A stretch of DNA of 64,000 nt, taken from the NCBI GenBank assembly GCA_013146195.2, contig CM028381.1, positions 53,754,099-53,818,098 of the forward strand. The letters are read 5' to 3'. Under the pieces are notes generated by a model. The model was given only the letters and a program-made list of their open reading frames with translations, was not told where the DNA came from and did no database searches. A program made the position numbers and the translations under genes. The first letter of the stretch is position 1. Each line of letters starts with the position of its first letter. This document shows positions 33,798 through 44,279 of the stretch, piece by piece. Origin of the DNA: Codonopsis lanceolata. Taxonomy: Eukaryota; Streptophyta; Magnoliopsida; Asterales; Campanulaceae.

Positions 33798-35010
33798 TGT
33801 TGGTCCCAAAGTAGGCTTAATCTAGGCTAGAAGGGGGGGGGGTTGAATAGCCTAGATGTGTTTTTAGCAAAACTTTTCTTAAACACTTCTTAAAGATTTT
33901 TGAAAGGTTTGAATAGAAGTGTTAAGGCAGCGGAAACAAGATAGAATCTGAACTAAAAAAGTGCTGATAAAATAGTACAGATTCTGAAGCAATTAAGCAC
34001 CAGCAGTTAATAAGAGTAATAAGAACAGTTCGAACAGCACACAGGAATTTAAAGTGGTTCGTACTGTGAATAGTACTACATCCACTACCAAAGTGGTTAG
34101 CTTTGGATTTTAAAAGTGCACTTGTTTATCCACTAGGTTTATGAGTAAGATCACTAATGGATCGTGTACAAAATGAGTTTTTAACCAAGTGTATAAAGGT
34201 GAGAGAGCAATCAATGATTAATTGTTCTCTTCACGTGCAGAATTAAAGAACAGTTTAAAGACAAACTAAATGAAGCTGAAACGAATTTAAGATGGTAGAT
34301 CTGCAGCTTCAGAAAGTTTGGTGAAGTGTTAGTCCTTGTCCTTTGATCTCTTGAATGCTTGAGTGTTGAAGATGAAGCCTAAGAGTTTAATGCGCAAGAG
34401 TTGTTTCTTCAGGTCTTCAAAACTTGAATAAATACCAGGAAGAGATTTTTGGACCGTTGGATTGAGACAGAGTGAACTGTGTCCAACGTTCAATTGCATT
34501 GAATGCAATTCGGCGCTTTGGAAGATGTAACAGCCCCAGTCGTCAGAGATGCAGTGTGCAGAGAAGACATTCCCAATTCGAGTAAAGTTTCAGATTGCAG
34601 GCTTTGCAGCTTGGAAAGTCTTCTTAGCCAAAACGGGTAATGTCTTCAGTCTTCAGAATTCAGAGACAGTCTGGACAGTTGTCATCATGGAGAGTTGACT
34701 TCTTGAAAATGAAACTTGATGAAGACATAAAGACTAGATATTTTCGAAAATATCCAAAATAGGTGTCCACGTGTCATAATATCATGAATTGGCTCATCTT
34801 GACTTTTCGACATTGAGCAGAATTCAAAGTCTGCTGGTCCTTCAAGGCAGCTGGAGAGGCTATCAAAACCGCGCCTAATACTAACACTTAAACAGTTCTA
34901 AACAAATTGATTCTAAGACAGTTGCCACATTAATCGGTACGCAGACCTTTTAGCCACTGTGCAATAGAATCCGGGGATGACTCAACCAAATCTAAAGTTA
35001 GGAATCAACA
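33798..35010 (-). repeat. 5' LTR of SIRE-like element
   Basis: The minus strand runs TGTTGATTCC... to ...GGGACCAACA, with TGTTG/CAACA inverted ends, 1213 bp. A run of G (+ strand 33834-33842) near the inner end and GGTTGAATAGCC are shared with other SIRE LTRs (known family trait). The array sequence begins at the very next base, 35011. Confidence 0.85.
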
Positions 35011-35629
35011 CCACCTAATGCCCAACTTTGCTCAAATACTAATCTTGAATTGGCTAAAAACTTTTTATGTTTTGGAAATTTCTTCCAGTATATATATATC
35101 CTAGTAATGAGAACACATATATGTTGTCTATTCATTATGGAACTTGCTTTCCTGTCGCCAAGGGTCAGCTCCGAGTTAACATTAACAGTAGGTGCCAGGC
35201 AAAACTATTTAAACTCCATATGAACTAGACCCAAATCCTCGTTCAAGCTCCCAAAAACTTACGAAAGACCGTATTACGGGTATTAATTTTCTGTGAGACA
35301 TATCCCCCAGACTCAACCCATTGTGTAATGGTGGGCTGAGTTGCAGGAGAGTGGAGCTTCATCTTACGATTAAGATCTGTCAAACATCCTTAAAAGAGAC
35401 TTAATGTTCATGCCAAATCATCTTGCTAAAGTTTAATTAGGCATCGTAATCAAACCCAACCTAGTTCGTTGGCAAGAAATTGAAGTAATATCTCCTATTT
35501 TGTCCTGGCGTTTTTTTCTCAAAAAAATCTCTAATTATCTCCATGCATGTGACATGTTGTGGAAAACAAAGATGAAAGAGATAGAGAGGGAGAGAGAGAG
35601 GAAGGGGTGGTGAATTTTCTTGGATATAT

Positions 35630-35662
<33 letters not shown>

Positions 35663-35818
35663 CACATGAACACACACACACACATATACTACGACTAGTT
35701 CGTAAATAATTTTTAAATATCGTATATATGAGATAATTCATATTTGAGATTATATAGTAGTAATTTGCAAATATTGTTCTATTGCAATAAAATGTTAGTA
35801 AATACCTAGAATCATGAG

Positions 35819-35890
35819 GTGGCTGTAGTTTAGTGGTGAGAATTCCACGTTGTGGCCGTGGAGACCTGGGCTCGAATCCCAGCAGCCACA
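35819..35890 (+). tRNA. tRNA-His (GTG), unit 1
   Basis: A 72-nt cloverleaf: acceptor GTGGCTG/CAGCCAC fully paired, discriminator A, anticodon stem CCACG/CGTGG with loop TTGTGGC (anticodon GTG), T-stem CTGGG/CCCAG with loop CTCGAAT. The A-box TAGTTTAGTGG fits the consensus. A T-run (ATTTTATTTTTCC) begins within ten bases downstream, suitable as a Pol III terminator. Nuclear tRNA-His gets its extra 5' G after transcription, so none is encoded at position -1 by necessity (a G does precede it). All parts look functional. Confidence 0.95.
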
Positions 35891-36068
35891 AACTATTTTA
35901 TTTTTCCATTCCAAAAATTTTATTTTAAATTCTAAAGACTTATTAGCCACCGTAATCAAATCCAACCTAGCTCATTGGCAAGGAACTAAGATCTCCTAAG
36001 TTGTCCTTTTTTTTCTCAAAAGAATCTCTAATTATCTCAATGCATGCGACATGTTGTAGATAATAAAG

Positions 36069-36113
<45 letters not shown>

Positions 36114-36312
36114 AGGGGTGTAGATATTTTGTGGATATATATACACACACAACTAGACACACACATCTACATACACACAAACTACGTCTAGTTTGTAAGT
36201 AATTTGCAAATATGGTATTTATGGGATATTTCAATTTTGAGAATATATAGCTATAATTTGAAAAATACAGTACTATTGTAATAAATTGTTTGTAAATATA
36301 TAGCTTCAAGAG

Positions 36313-36384
36313 GAGGTTGTAGTTTAGTGGTGAGTATTCTATGTCGTTGCTGTTGAGACTAGTGCTCGAGTCCCAACAACGATA
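36313..36384 (+). pseudogene. tRNA-His-derived pseudogene, unit 1
   Basis: It aligns end to end with the tRNA-His of the same unit (A-box TAGTTTAGTGGTGAG kept) but has a broken acceptor (GAGGTTG against ACAACGA-type 3' strand), an anticodon stem with mismatches (CTATG/TGTTG), loop TCGTTGC (GTT at the anticodon place, C instead of U at position 33) and a damaged T-stem. No T-run follows. Confidence 0.85.
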
Positions 36385-36540
36385 TATGCACACACACACA
36401 CACTACTTGGTTGAACCTTTGGGAACAATTGATACTCCTTCCTAAGGTGGGCCTATTATTAAAGTTCCTTAAAACTCTTTATTTTTCCTTTGTGAGATAT
36501 GACTTTTCATACCTACTTTACTCTTCAACTAGTTATTTAG

Positions 36541-36557
36541 CCCGTGCTATGCACGGG
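36541..36557 (-). other. Helitron 3' terminal hairpin
   Basis: A 7-bp GC-rich stem CCCGTGC/GCACGGG with a 3-base loop, eight bases from the terminal CTAG. This position and composition are diagnostic of Helitron ends. Confidence 0.88.
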
Positions 36558-38423
36558 TACAATGTGATATATATATATATATATATTTGTAATAATAATA
36601 TAACTTTTAGATATTATAATTAGATTATTAATCTCTTCCATGGTTATAATTTTTTTTATATTGTTACTAATATTAAACAATTTTTTACCTAAATACTTTT
36701 AAAATTAATATAAGTTTCTAGCTAACGTGAGATACATATTTTATATTAATAATAATAGTAATTTTTTTTATCTAAAGACTTTTAAAATTAACATTTAACT
36801 TGATAATAATATTAGAAGTCATTTTTTTAAAAACTTTTAAAATCATAATTCATTTTTAAACAATGTGAGATAATTATTTTATATTTCTATTGGTAATGAA
36901 AGTTTAAGTCTTTTATCTAAAAACTTTAAAACCAACATCACATTCTAACTATGTGGTATACATATTTTCTATTAGTAATAATAGTAGTAGATAAAAGACT
37001 TTTTAACCAACATTCATTTCTAAACAATGTGGATACATATTCTAAAATTAAAATCAACACCACTTTCCAACCAATGTATGATGAATTTCTTCTATTGGTA
37101 CTTAATAATAGAATTTTTGAAACCAACATCAATTTCTAACTAATGTGGGATACATCACTTCTATTGTGTGAAAAATTAGTGTTTTTAGTGAAAGAAATTG
37201 TGCAACTTGAGGCACGAATTTCTTTACGTGTCATTTGTTTGTTGACGAAAGTAATTGTGCAAATGTGTTCTACTCGGTGAGAGCATCAAAATGATATATT
37301 TATTTGTCAAAATCGAGTTTTGGATAATAAGATATCAAGACTTAAAGTATAATACTTGTTAACAAAATTAGTGTTTTTAGTGAGAGAAATAATTGTGCAA
37401 CTTGAAGTACGAATTTCTTTACGTGTCATTTGTTTGTTGGTGAAGGTAATTGCGCAAATGTGTTTTACTCGGTGAGAGCATCAAAATGATATATTTATTT
37501 ATCCAAATCGAGTTTTGGATGAATAAGATATCAAGAGTTAAAGTATAATATTTATTAAAAAATTAATGTTTTTAGTGAAAGAAATTGTGCAACTTGAGGC
37601 ACAAATTTCTTTAAGTGTCATTTGTTTGTTGACAAAAATAATTGTGCAAATTTGTTCTACTCGGAAAAAACATCGAAATGATATATTTATTTGTCCAAAT
37701 CAAGTTTTGGATGAATAAGATATCAAAGCTTAAAGTATGATGTTAAAAGTGAGTCATTAGAAGTAATATCTAACCTTGAAGAGTTTTATCCCACATTGGT
37801 TAGAAGTAATGTTAGTTGTAAAAGTTTTTAAATATAAGTCTTCTACTATTGGCAATAGAAGAAGTTATATATATTAATATTAATACCCCTTATCATATTG
37901 ATAATTATTATGTATTATTATTAGCTAATGGCTAGAAAACTAAAAGTATATATATATTATATTGCTAATAATAGTAAGTCTTTTATATAATCTAAAATAA
38001 TTAAAAATCAATATCATTTTTTTAATCAATGTGCGATATACATCTTTTATTGGTAATAATTGTAAAAGTCTTTTATCAAAAAACTTTGAAAACCAACAAC
38101 ACTTTAAAACAAATGTATGATACATCTTTTCAATTAGTAATTAGTAATAGTATTTTTAATACAGACATCAATTTATAACCAATGTTTAATACATCTCTTC
38201 TATTGGTAATAATAGTAGAATATTTTATAACCATGTGAGATATATCTCTTGTAAAAGTGAAAGTTTTTAGTCTAAAGACTTTAAAATTTAACATTTTCTT
38301 TTTAAACAATGTGTTATACATCTCTTTTATTGGTAATAATATAAAATAATTTAAACTCAACATCATTTTCTTGCCAATGTGAGATATACATCTTCTATTG
38401 GTAATCATGTTAAAAATATTTTA

Positions 38424-38550
38424 TCATATATATATATATATATATATAAAGTTGGTGAGGAGCACTATGGTTATGTCATATCACCACCTTTGAATAAATC
38501 TTCATTCTAAAGTATCCATGTGGAAACTTTAAAAACTTTTGGTTTTCTAG
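38424..38550 (+). mobile_element. Possible nested mini-Helitron, copy 1
   Basis: It begins TC after an A, carries the same AAAGTTGGTGAGGAGCACTATGG as the outer Helitron's 5' end, and ends CTAG before a T, 127 bp. A weak AAAAC/GTTTT stem precedes CTAG. A degenerate second copy with the same layout lies at 39692-39824. The alternative is an internal inverted copy of the 5' terminus without separate mobility. Confidence 0.35.
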
Positions 38551-39691
38551 TGATTTTGAAAATCAACATCACTTTCCAACCAATGTATGATGCATTTCTT
38601 CTATTGGTACTTAATAATAGAATTTTTAAAACCAACATCAATTTCTAACCAATGTGGGATACATATCTTCTATTGTTGAAAAATTAGTGTTTTTAGTGAA
38701 AGAAATTGTGCAACTTGAGGCACAAATTTCTTTACGTGTCATTTGTTTGTTGACGAAGGTAATTGCGCAAATGCGTTCTACTCAGTGTGAACATCAAAAT
38801 TATATATTTATTTGTCCAAATCGAGTTTTGGATGAATAAGATATCAAGAATTAAAGTATAATACTTATTAAAAAATTAATGTTTTTAGTGAAAGAAATTG
38901 TGCAACTTGAGGCACAAATTTCTTTACGTGTCATTTGTTTGTTGACAAAAGTAATTGTGCAAATTTGTTCTACTCGAAAAAAAACATCGAAATGATATAT
39001 TTATTTGTCCAAATCAAGTTTTGGATGAATAAGATATCAAAGCTTAAAGTATGATGTTAAAAGTGAGTCATTAGAAGTAATATCTAACCTTAAAGAGTTT
39101 TATCCCACATTGATTAGGAGTAATGTTAGTTGTAAAAGTTTTTAAATATAAGTTTTCTACTATTGACAATAGAAGAAATTATATACTAATACTAATACCC
39201 CTTATCATATTGATTATTATTATGTATTATTATTAGCTAATGGCTAGAAAATCAAAAAAATATATATATCTTCTATTGCTAATAATAATAAGTCTTTTAT
39301 ATAATATAAAATAATTAAAAATTAATATCATTTTTTAACCAATGTGAGATATACATCTTCTATCAGTAATAATTGTAGAAGTCTTTTATCAAAAAAACTT
39401 TGAAAACCAACATCACTTTATAACAAATGTATGATACATCTTTTTAATTAGTAATTAAATAATAGTATTTTTAATACAGACATCAATTTATAATCCATGT
39501 TTAATACATCTCTTCTATTGTAAAAGTGAAAGTCTTTAGTCTAAAAACTTTAAAATCTAACATTTTCTTTTTAAACAATGTGTTATACATATATTTTATT
39601 GGTAATAATATAAAATAATTTAAACTCAACATCATTTTCTAGCCAATGTGAGATATACATCTTCTATTGTTAATAATGGTAAAAATATTTT

Positions 39692-39824
39692 ACTATATAT
39701 ATATATATATATATATATTATAAAGTTGGTGAGGAGCACTATGGTTGTGCCACCTCACCACTTTTGAATAAATCTTCATTTTAAAGCATCCATGTGGAAG
39801 ATTTAAAAACTTTTGATTTTCTAG
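39692..39824 (+). mobile_element. Possible nested mini-Helitron, copy 2
   Basis: Same sequence as the 38424 copy within the 1.27-kb duplication; the initial TC has decayed (ACTATATAT) while the terminal CTAG before T is kept. It most likely arose by duplication of copy 1. Confidence 0.3.
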
Positions 39825-40836
39825 TGACTTTGAAAATCAACATCACTTTCCAACCAATGTATGTTGCATTTCTTCTATTGGTACTTAATAATAGAATTTT
39901 TTAAACCAACATCAATTTCTAACCAATGTGGGATACATCTCTTCTATTGTTGAAAAATTAGTGTTTTTAGTGAAAGAAATTGTGCAATTTGAGGCACGAA
40001 TTTCTTTATGTGTCATTTGTTTGTTGACGAAGGTAATTGCGCAAATGCGTTCTACTCAGTGAGATCATCAAAATGATATATTTATTTGTCTAAATCGAGT
40101 TTTGGATAATACAATATCAAGATTTAAAGTATAATATTTGTTAAAAAAATTAGTGTTTTAGTGAGAGAAATTGTGTAACTTGAGGCACGAATTTCTTTAT
40201 GTGTCATTTGTTTGTTGGCGAAGGTAATTGCGAAAATGTGTTCTACTCGGTGAGAGCATCGAATTGATATATTTATTTGTCAAAATCGAGTTTTGGATGA
40301 ATAAAATATCAAGAGTTAAAGTATAATACTTATTAAAAAATTAGTGTTTTAGTGAAAGAAATTGTGCAACTTGAGGCACAAATTTCTTTACATGTCATTT
40401 GTTTGTTGATAAAAGTAATTGTGCAAATGTGTTCTACTCGGCAAGAACATCGAAATGATATATTTATTTGTCAAAATCAAGTTTTTGATGAATAAGATAT
40501 CAAATGTTAAAGTATGGTGTTAAAAGTGAGTCATTAGAAGTAATATCTCACCTTGAAGAGGTTTATCCCACATTGGTTAGAAGTAAAGTTAGTTGTAATT
40601 TTTTTAAAATATAAGCCTTCTACTATTGACAATAGAAGAAGTTATATCTACTGTTATATATAGCTATATGATAATACCCCTTATCATATTGAATATTAAT
40701 AGGTATTATTAATAGTTAATGGTTGGAAGATAAAAAGTTTTACATAGATGCCTAAGAATCAATATTTATCTAAAGTGAGTGAGGTGGCACAACCATAGTG
40801 CTCCTCACCAACTTTAAATATATATATATATATAGA

Positions 40837-41106
40837 TTTACAAAGTTAAGTTATCTACTTTGAGCATTAATATCTCATTCACACGTTATAGGTTTTGAGA
40901 TAATAAATATATCAACTTAATCTACTCAAAACATAAATTTCATATTTGCAACATAGTTTCATTTTTTAGTATATGAAACCCAATTGGAAACTTGGTCAAT
41001 CATTGGTCAACACCATTGTTACAATAACCAATTTACAACAATAACTAGGGATTTACTTTTGTTTTTTGTTAGTTTTTCAATAAGAGCTATGGATGATTAA
41101 GTTCGA
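40837..41106 (+). other. End of array unit 1 after the Helitron
   Basis: It matches 42614-42889, 58170-58443, 60652-60925 and 62440-62710. No gene is seen; contains AACCAATTTACAACAATAAC. Confidence 0.8.
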
Positions 41107-41911
41107 ATGGTCGAGCCACCTAATGCCCAACTTTGCTCAAATACTAATGTTGAATTGGCTAAAAACTATTTAAGTTTTGGAAATTTCTTCCAGTATAAAT
41201 ATATCCTAGTAATGAGAACACATATATGTTGTCTATTCATTATGGAACTTGCTTTCCTGTCGCCAAGGGTCAGCTTCGAGTTAACATTAACAGTAGGTGC
41301 CAGGCAAAACTATTTAAACTCCATATGAACTAGACCCAAATCCTCGTTCAAGCTCCCAAAAACTTACGAAAGACCGTATTACGGGTATTAATTTTCTGTG
41401 AGACATATCCCCGGACTCAACCCATTGTGTAATGGTGGGTGAGTTGCGGAGAGTGGAGCTTCATCTTACGATTAAGATCTGTCAAACAGCCTTAAAAGAT
41501 ACTTAATGTTCATGCCAAATCATCTTGCTAAAGTTTAATTAGGCATCGTAATCAAACCCAACCTAGTTCGTTGGCAAGGAATTGAAGTAATATCTCCTAT
41601 TTTGTCCTGGCATTTTTTTCTCAAAAAAATCTCTAATTATCTCCATGCATGTGACATGTTGTGGAAAACAAAGATGAAAGAGATAGGAGAGGAGAGAGAG
41701 AGGAAGGGGTGGTGAATTTTCTTGGATATATACACATACACACAACACACACACACACATGAACACACACACACACATATACTACGACTAGTTCGTAAAT
41801 AATTTTTAAATATCGTATATATGAGATAATTCATATTTGAGATTATATAGTAGTAATTTGCAAATACTGTTCTATTGCAATAAAATGTTAGTAAATACCT
41901 AAAATCATGAG

Positions 41912-41984
41912 GTGACTGTAGTTTAGTGGTGAGAATTCCACGTTGTGGCCGTGGAGACACAGGCTCGAATCCCAGCTGACCACA
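41912..41984 (+). pseudogene. tRNA-His copy, damaged, unit 2
   Basis: The anticodon arm is perfect (GTG), but acceptor bases changed (GTGACTG) and the 3' strand has an extra base (CAGCTGACCAC), so positions 4 and 5 no longer pair. The T-stem is disturbed (ACAGG for CTGGG). Probably non-functional. Confidence 0.8.
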
Positions 41985-42157
41985 AACTATTTTATTTTTC
42001 CATTCGAAAATTTTATTTTAAATTCTAAAGACTTATTAGCCACCGTAATCAAATCCAACCTAGCTCATTGGCAAGGAACTAAGATCTCCTAAGTTGTCCT
42101 TTTTTCTCAAAAGAATCTCTAATTATCTCAATGCATGCGACATGTTGTAGATAATAA

Positions 42158-42202
<45 letters not shown>

Positions 42203-42401
42203 AGGGGTGTAGATATTTTGTGGATATATATACACACACAACTAGACAAACACATCTACATACACACAAACTACGTCTAGTTTGTAAGTAATTTGCAAAT
42301 ATGGTATTTATGGGATATTTCAATTTTGAGAATATATAGCTATAATTTGAAAAATACAGTACTATTGTAATAAATTGTTTGTAAATATATAGCTTCAAGA
42401 G

Positions 42402-42473
42402 GAGGTTGTAGTTTAGTGGTGAGTATTCTATGTCGTTGCTGTTGAGACTAGTGCTCGAGTCCCAGCAACGATA
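42402..42473 (+). pseudogene. tRNA-His-derived pseudogene, unit 2
   Basis: Same type as the unit 1 pseudogene; loop TCGTTGC, 3' end CCCAGCAACGATA. Not expected to fold as a tRNA. Confidence 0.85.
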
Positions 42474-43517
42474 TATCCACACACACACACACACTACTTG
42501 GTTTAACCTTTGGGAACAATTGATACTCCTTCCTAAGGTGGGCCTATTATTAAAGTTCCTTAAAACTCTTTATTTTTCCTTTGTGAGATATGACTTTTCA
42601 TACCTACTTTACTCTTCAATTTACAAAGTTAAGTTATCTACTTTGAGCATTAATATCTCATTCACACGTTATAGGTTTTGAGATAATAAATATATCAACT
42701 TAATCTACTCGAAACATAAATTTCATATTTGCAACTTAGTTTCATTTTTTAGTATATGAAACCCAATTGGAAACTTGGTCAATCATTGGTCAACACCATT
42801 GTTACAATAAACAATTTACAACAATAACTAGGGATTTACTTTTGTTTTTTGTTAGTTTTTGAATAAGAGCTATAGATGATTAAGTTCGAATGGTCGAGCC
42901 ACCTAATGCCCAACTTTGCTCAAATACTAATCTTGAATTGGCTAAAAACTTTTTAAGTTTTGGAAATTTCTCCCAGTATATATATATCCTAGTAATGAGA
43001 ACACATATATGTTGTCTATTCATTATGGAACTTGCTTTCCTGTCGCCAAGGGTCAGCTCCGAGTTAACATTAACCGTAGGTGCCAGGAAAAACTATTTAA
43101 ACTCCATATGAACTAGACCCAAATCCTCATTCAAGCTCCCAAAAACTTACGAAAGACCGTATTAAGGGTATTAATTTTCTGTGAGACATATCCCCCAGAC
43201 TCAACCCATTGTGTAATGGTGGGCTGAGTTGCAGGAGAGTGGAGCTTCATCTTACGATTAAGATCTGTCAAACAGCCTTAAAAGAGACTTAATGTTCATG
43301 CCAAATCATCTTGCTAAAGTTTAATTAGGCATCATAATCAAACCCAACCTAGTTCGTTGGCAAGGAATTGAAGTAATATCTCCTATTTTGTCCTGGAGTT
43401 TTTTTCTCAAAAAAATCTCCAATTATCTCCATGCATGTGACATGTTGTGGAAAACAAAGATGAAAGAGATAGAGAGGGAGTGAGAGAGGAAGGGGTGGTG
43501 AATTTTCTTGGATATAT

Positions 43518-43549
<32 letters not shown>

Positions 43550-43700
43550 GAACACACACACACACATATACTACAACTAGTTCGTAAATAAATTTTAAAT
43601 ATCGTATATATGAGATAATTCATATTTGAGATTATATAGTAGTAATTTGCAAATACTGTTCTATTGCAATAAAATGTTTGTAAATACCTAGAATCATGAG

Positions 43701-43772
43701 GTGGCTGTAGTTTAGTGGTGAGAATTCCACGTTGTGGCCGTGGAGACCTGGGCTCGAATCCCAGCAGCCACA
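43701..43772 (+). tRNA. tRNA-His (GTG), unit 3
   Basis: Identical over all 72 nt to the unit 1 tRNA-His, with full stem pairing, good A- and B-boxes and the same downstream ATTTTATTTTT run. Likely functional. Confidence 0.95.
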
Positions 43773-43950
43773 AACTATTTTATTTTTCCATTCCAAAAAT
43801 TTTATTTTAAATTCTAAAGACTTATTAGCCACCGTAATCAAATCCAACCTAGCTCATTGGCAAGGAACTAAGATCTCCTAAGTTGTCCTTTTTTTTCTCA
43901 AAAGAATCTCTAATTATCTCAATGCATGCGACATGTTGTAGATAATAAAG

Positions 43951-43985
<35 letters not shown>

Positions 43986-44184
43986 AGGGGTGTAGATATT
44001 TTGTGGATATATATACACACACAACTAGACACACACATCTACATACACACAAACTACGTCTAGTTTGTAAGTAATTTGCAAATATGGTATTTATGGGATA
44101 TTTCAATTTTGAGAATATATAGCTATAATTTGAAAAATACAGTACTATTGTAATAAATTGTTTGTAAATATATAGCCTCAAGAG

Positions 44185-44256
44185 GAGGTTGTAGTTTAGT
44201 GGTGAGTATTCTATGTCGTTGCTGTTGAGACTAGTGCTCGAGTCCCAACAACGATA
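44185..44256 (+). pseudogene. tRNA-His-derived pseudogene, unit 3
   Basis: Same type as in units 1 and 2 (GTT at the anticodon place). It lies 23 bp from the gypsy insertion point. Confidence 0.85.
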
Positions 44257-44279
44257 TATGCACACACACACACACTACT

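Larger units (their letters stand above)
30487..35010 (-). mobile_element. SIRE-like Ty1/copia element, 3' half lost
   Basis: On the minus strand: 1213-bp 5' LTR, iMet primer site, long gag with zinc knuckle and coiled-coil extension, protease, and integrase up to RTPQQNGVAER, where the element stops at about 30487. Reverse transcriptase, RNase H and 3' LTR are absent. The long gag with two CCHC knuckles points to the SIRE/Maximus lineage (inference). Its outer LTR end (35010) abuts the tRNA array at CCACC, inside what would be a complete array unit. Confidence 0.88.
37170..40500. repeat. Internal about 190-bp repeats of the Helitron
   Basis: The word GTGTTTTTAGTGAAAGAAATTGTG and the following 190 bases (containing TTTCTTTACGTGTCATTTG and TCGAGTTTTGGAT) start near 37176, 37371 and 37565, again near 38687 and 38881, and again near 39961, 40153 and 40342. 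These form three clusters. The clusters with their flanks repeat at a larger spacing of about 1.27 kb (38453 to 39722). Confidence 0.75.
36529..40836 (-). mobile_element. Non-autonomous Helitron, 4308 bp
   Basis: On the minus strand it starts TCTATATATATATATA (40836) and ends with hairpin CCCGTGC-ATA-GCACGGG (36541-36557), eight bases, then CTAG (36529-36532), the canonical Helitron 3' end. It sits between host A and T, and joining the flanks (CTTCAA + TTTACAAAG) gives exactly the sequence of the neighbouring array units, so there is no target duplication, as expected for Helitrons. The interior is AT-rich with no Rep/helicase frame and consists of internal tandem repeats; mobilisation would have required an autonomous partner. 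Confidence 0.9.
35011..41106 (+). repeat. Array unit 1 (left-truncated, Helitron inside)
   Basis: It begins at CCACCTAATGCC directly after the SIRE LTR, missing only the first nine bases of the unit phase. Unit sequence stops at 36528 and resumes at 40837 across the Helitron. Confidence 0.9.
41107..42889 (+). repeat. Array unit 2 (1783 bp, uninterrupted)
   Basis: A complete unit without insertion. It provides the empty sites for the Helitron (CTTCAATTTACAAAG near 42614), the gypsy element (ACTACTTGGTTTAACC near 42492) and the hAT element (GGATATATATACACAC near 42223). Its tRNA-His is damaged. Confidence 0.93.

Noticed and set aside
35461..35685. Minus-strand frames starting MCVCVFMCVCV in every array unit
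   Set aside because: They are translations of the CA/GT and GA microsatellites in each unit; length varies with repeat number and there is no start context.
36313..36384. Functional tRNA-Asn(GTT)
   Set aside because: The anticodon triplet reads GTT, but acceptor, anticodon and T-stems are all broken, U33 is mostly lost, no T-run follows, and the sequence aligns with tRNA-His, so it is a decayed His copy.
37170..40500. CRISPR-like or satellite array of about 190-bp repeats
   Set aside because: The repeats are long, AT-rich, contiguous and lie inside a Helitron with defined ends in plant nuclear DNA; there are no short repeats with unique spacers.
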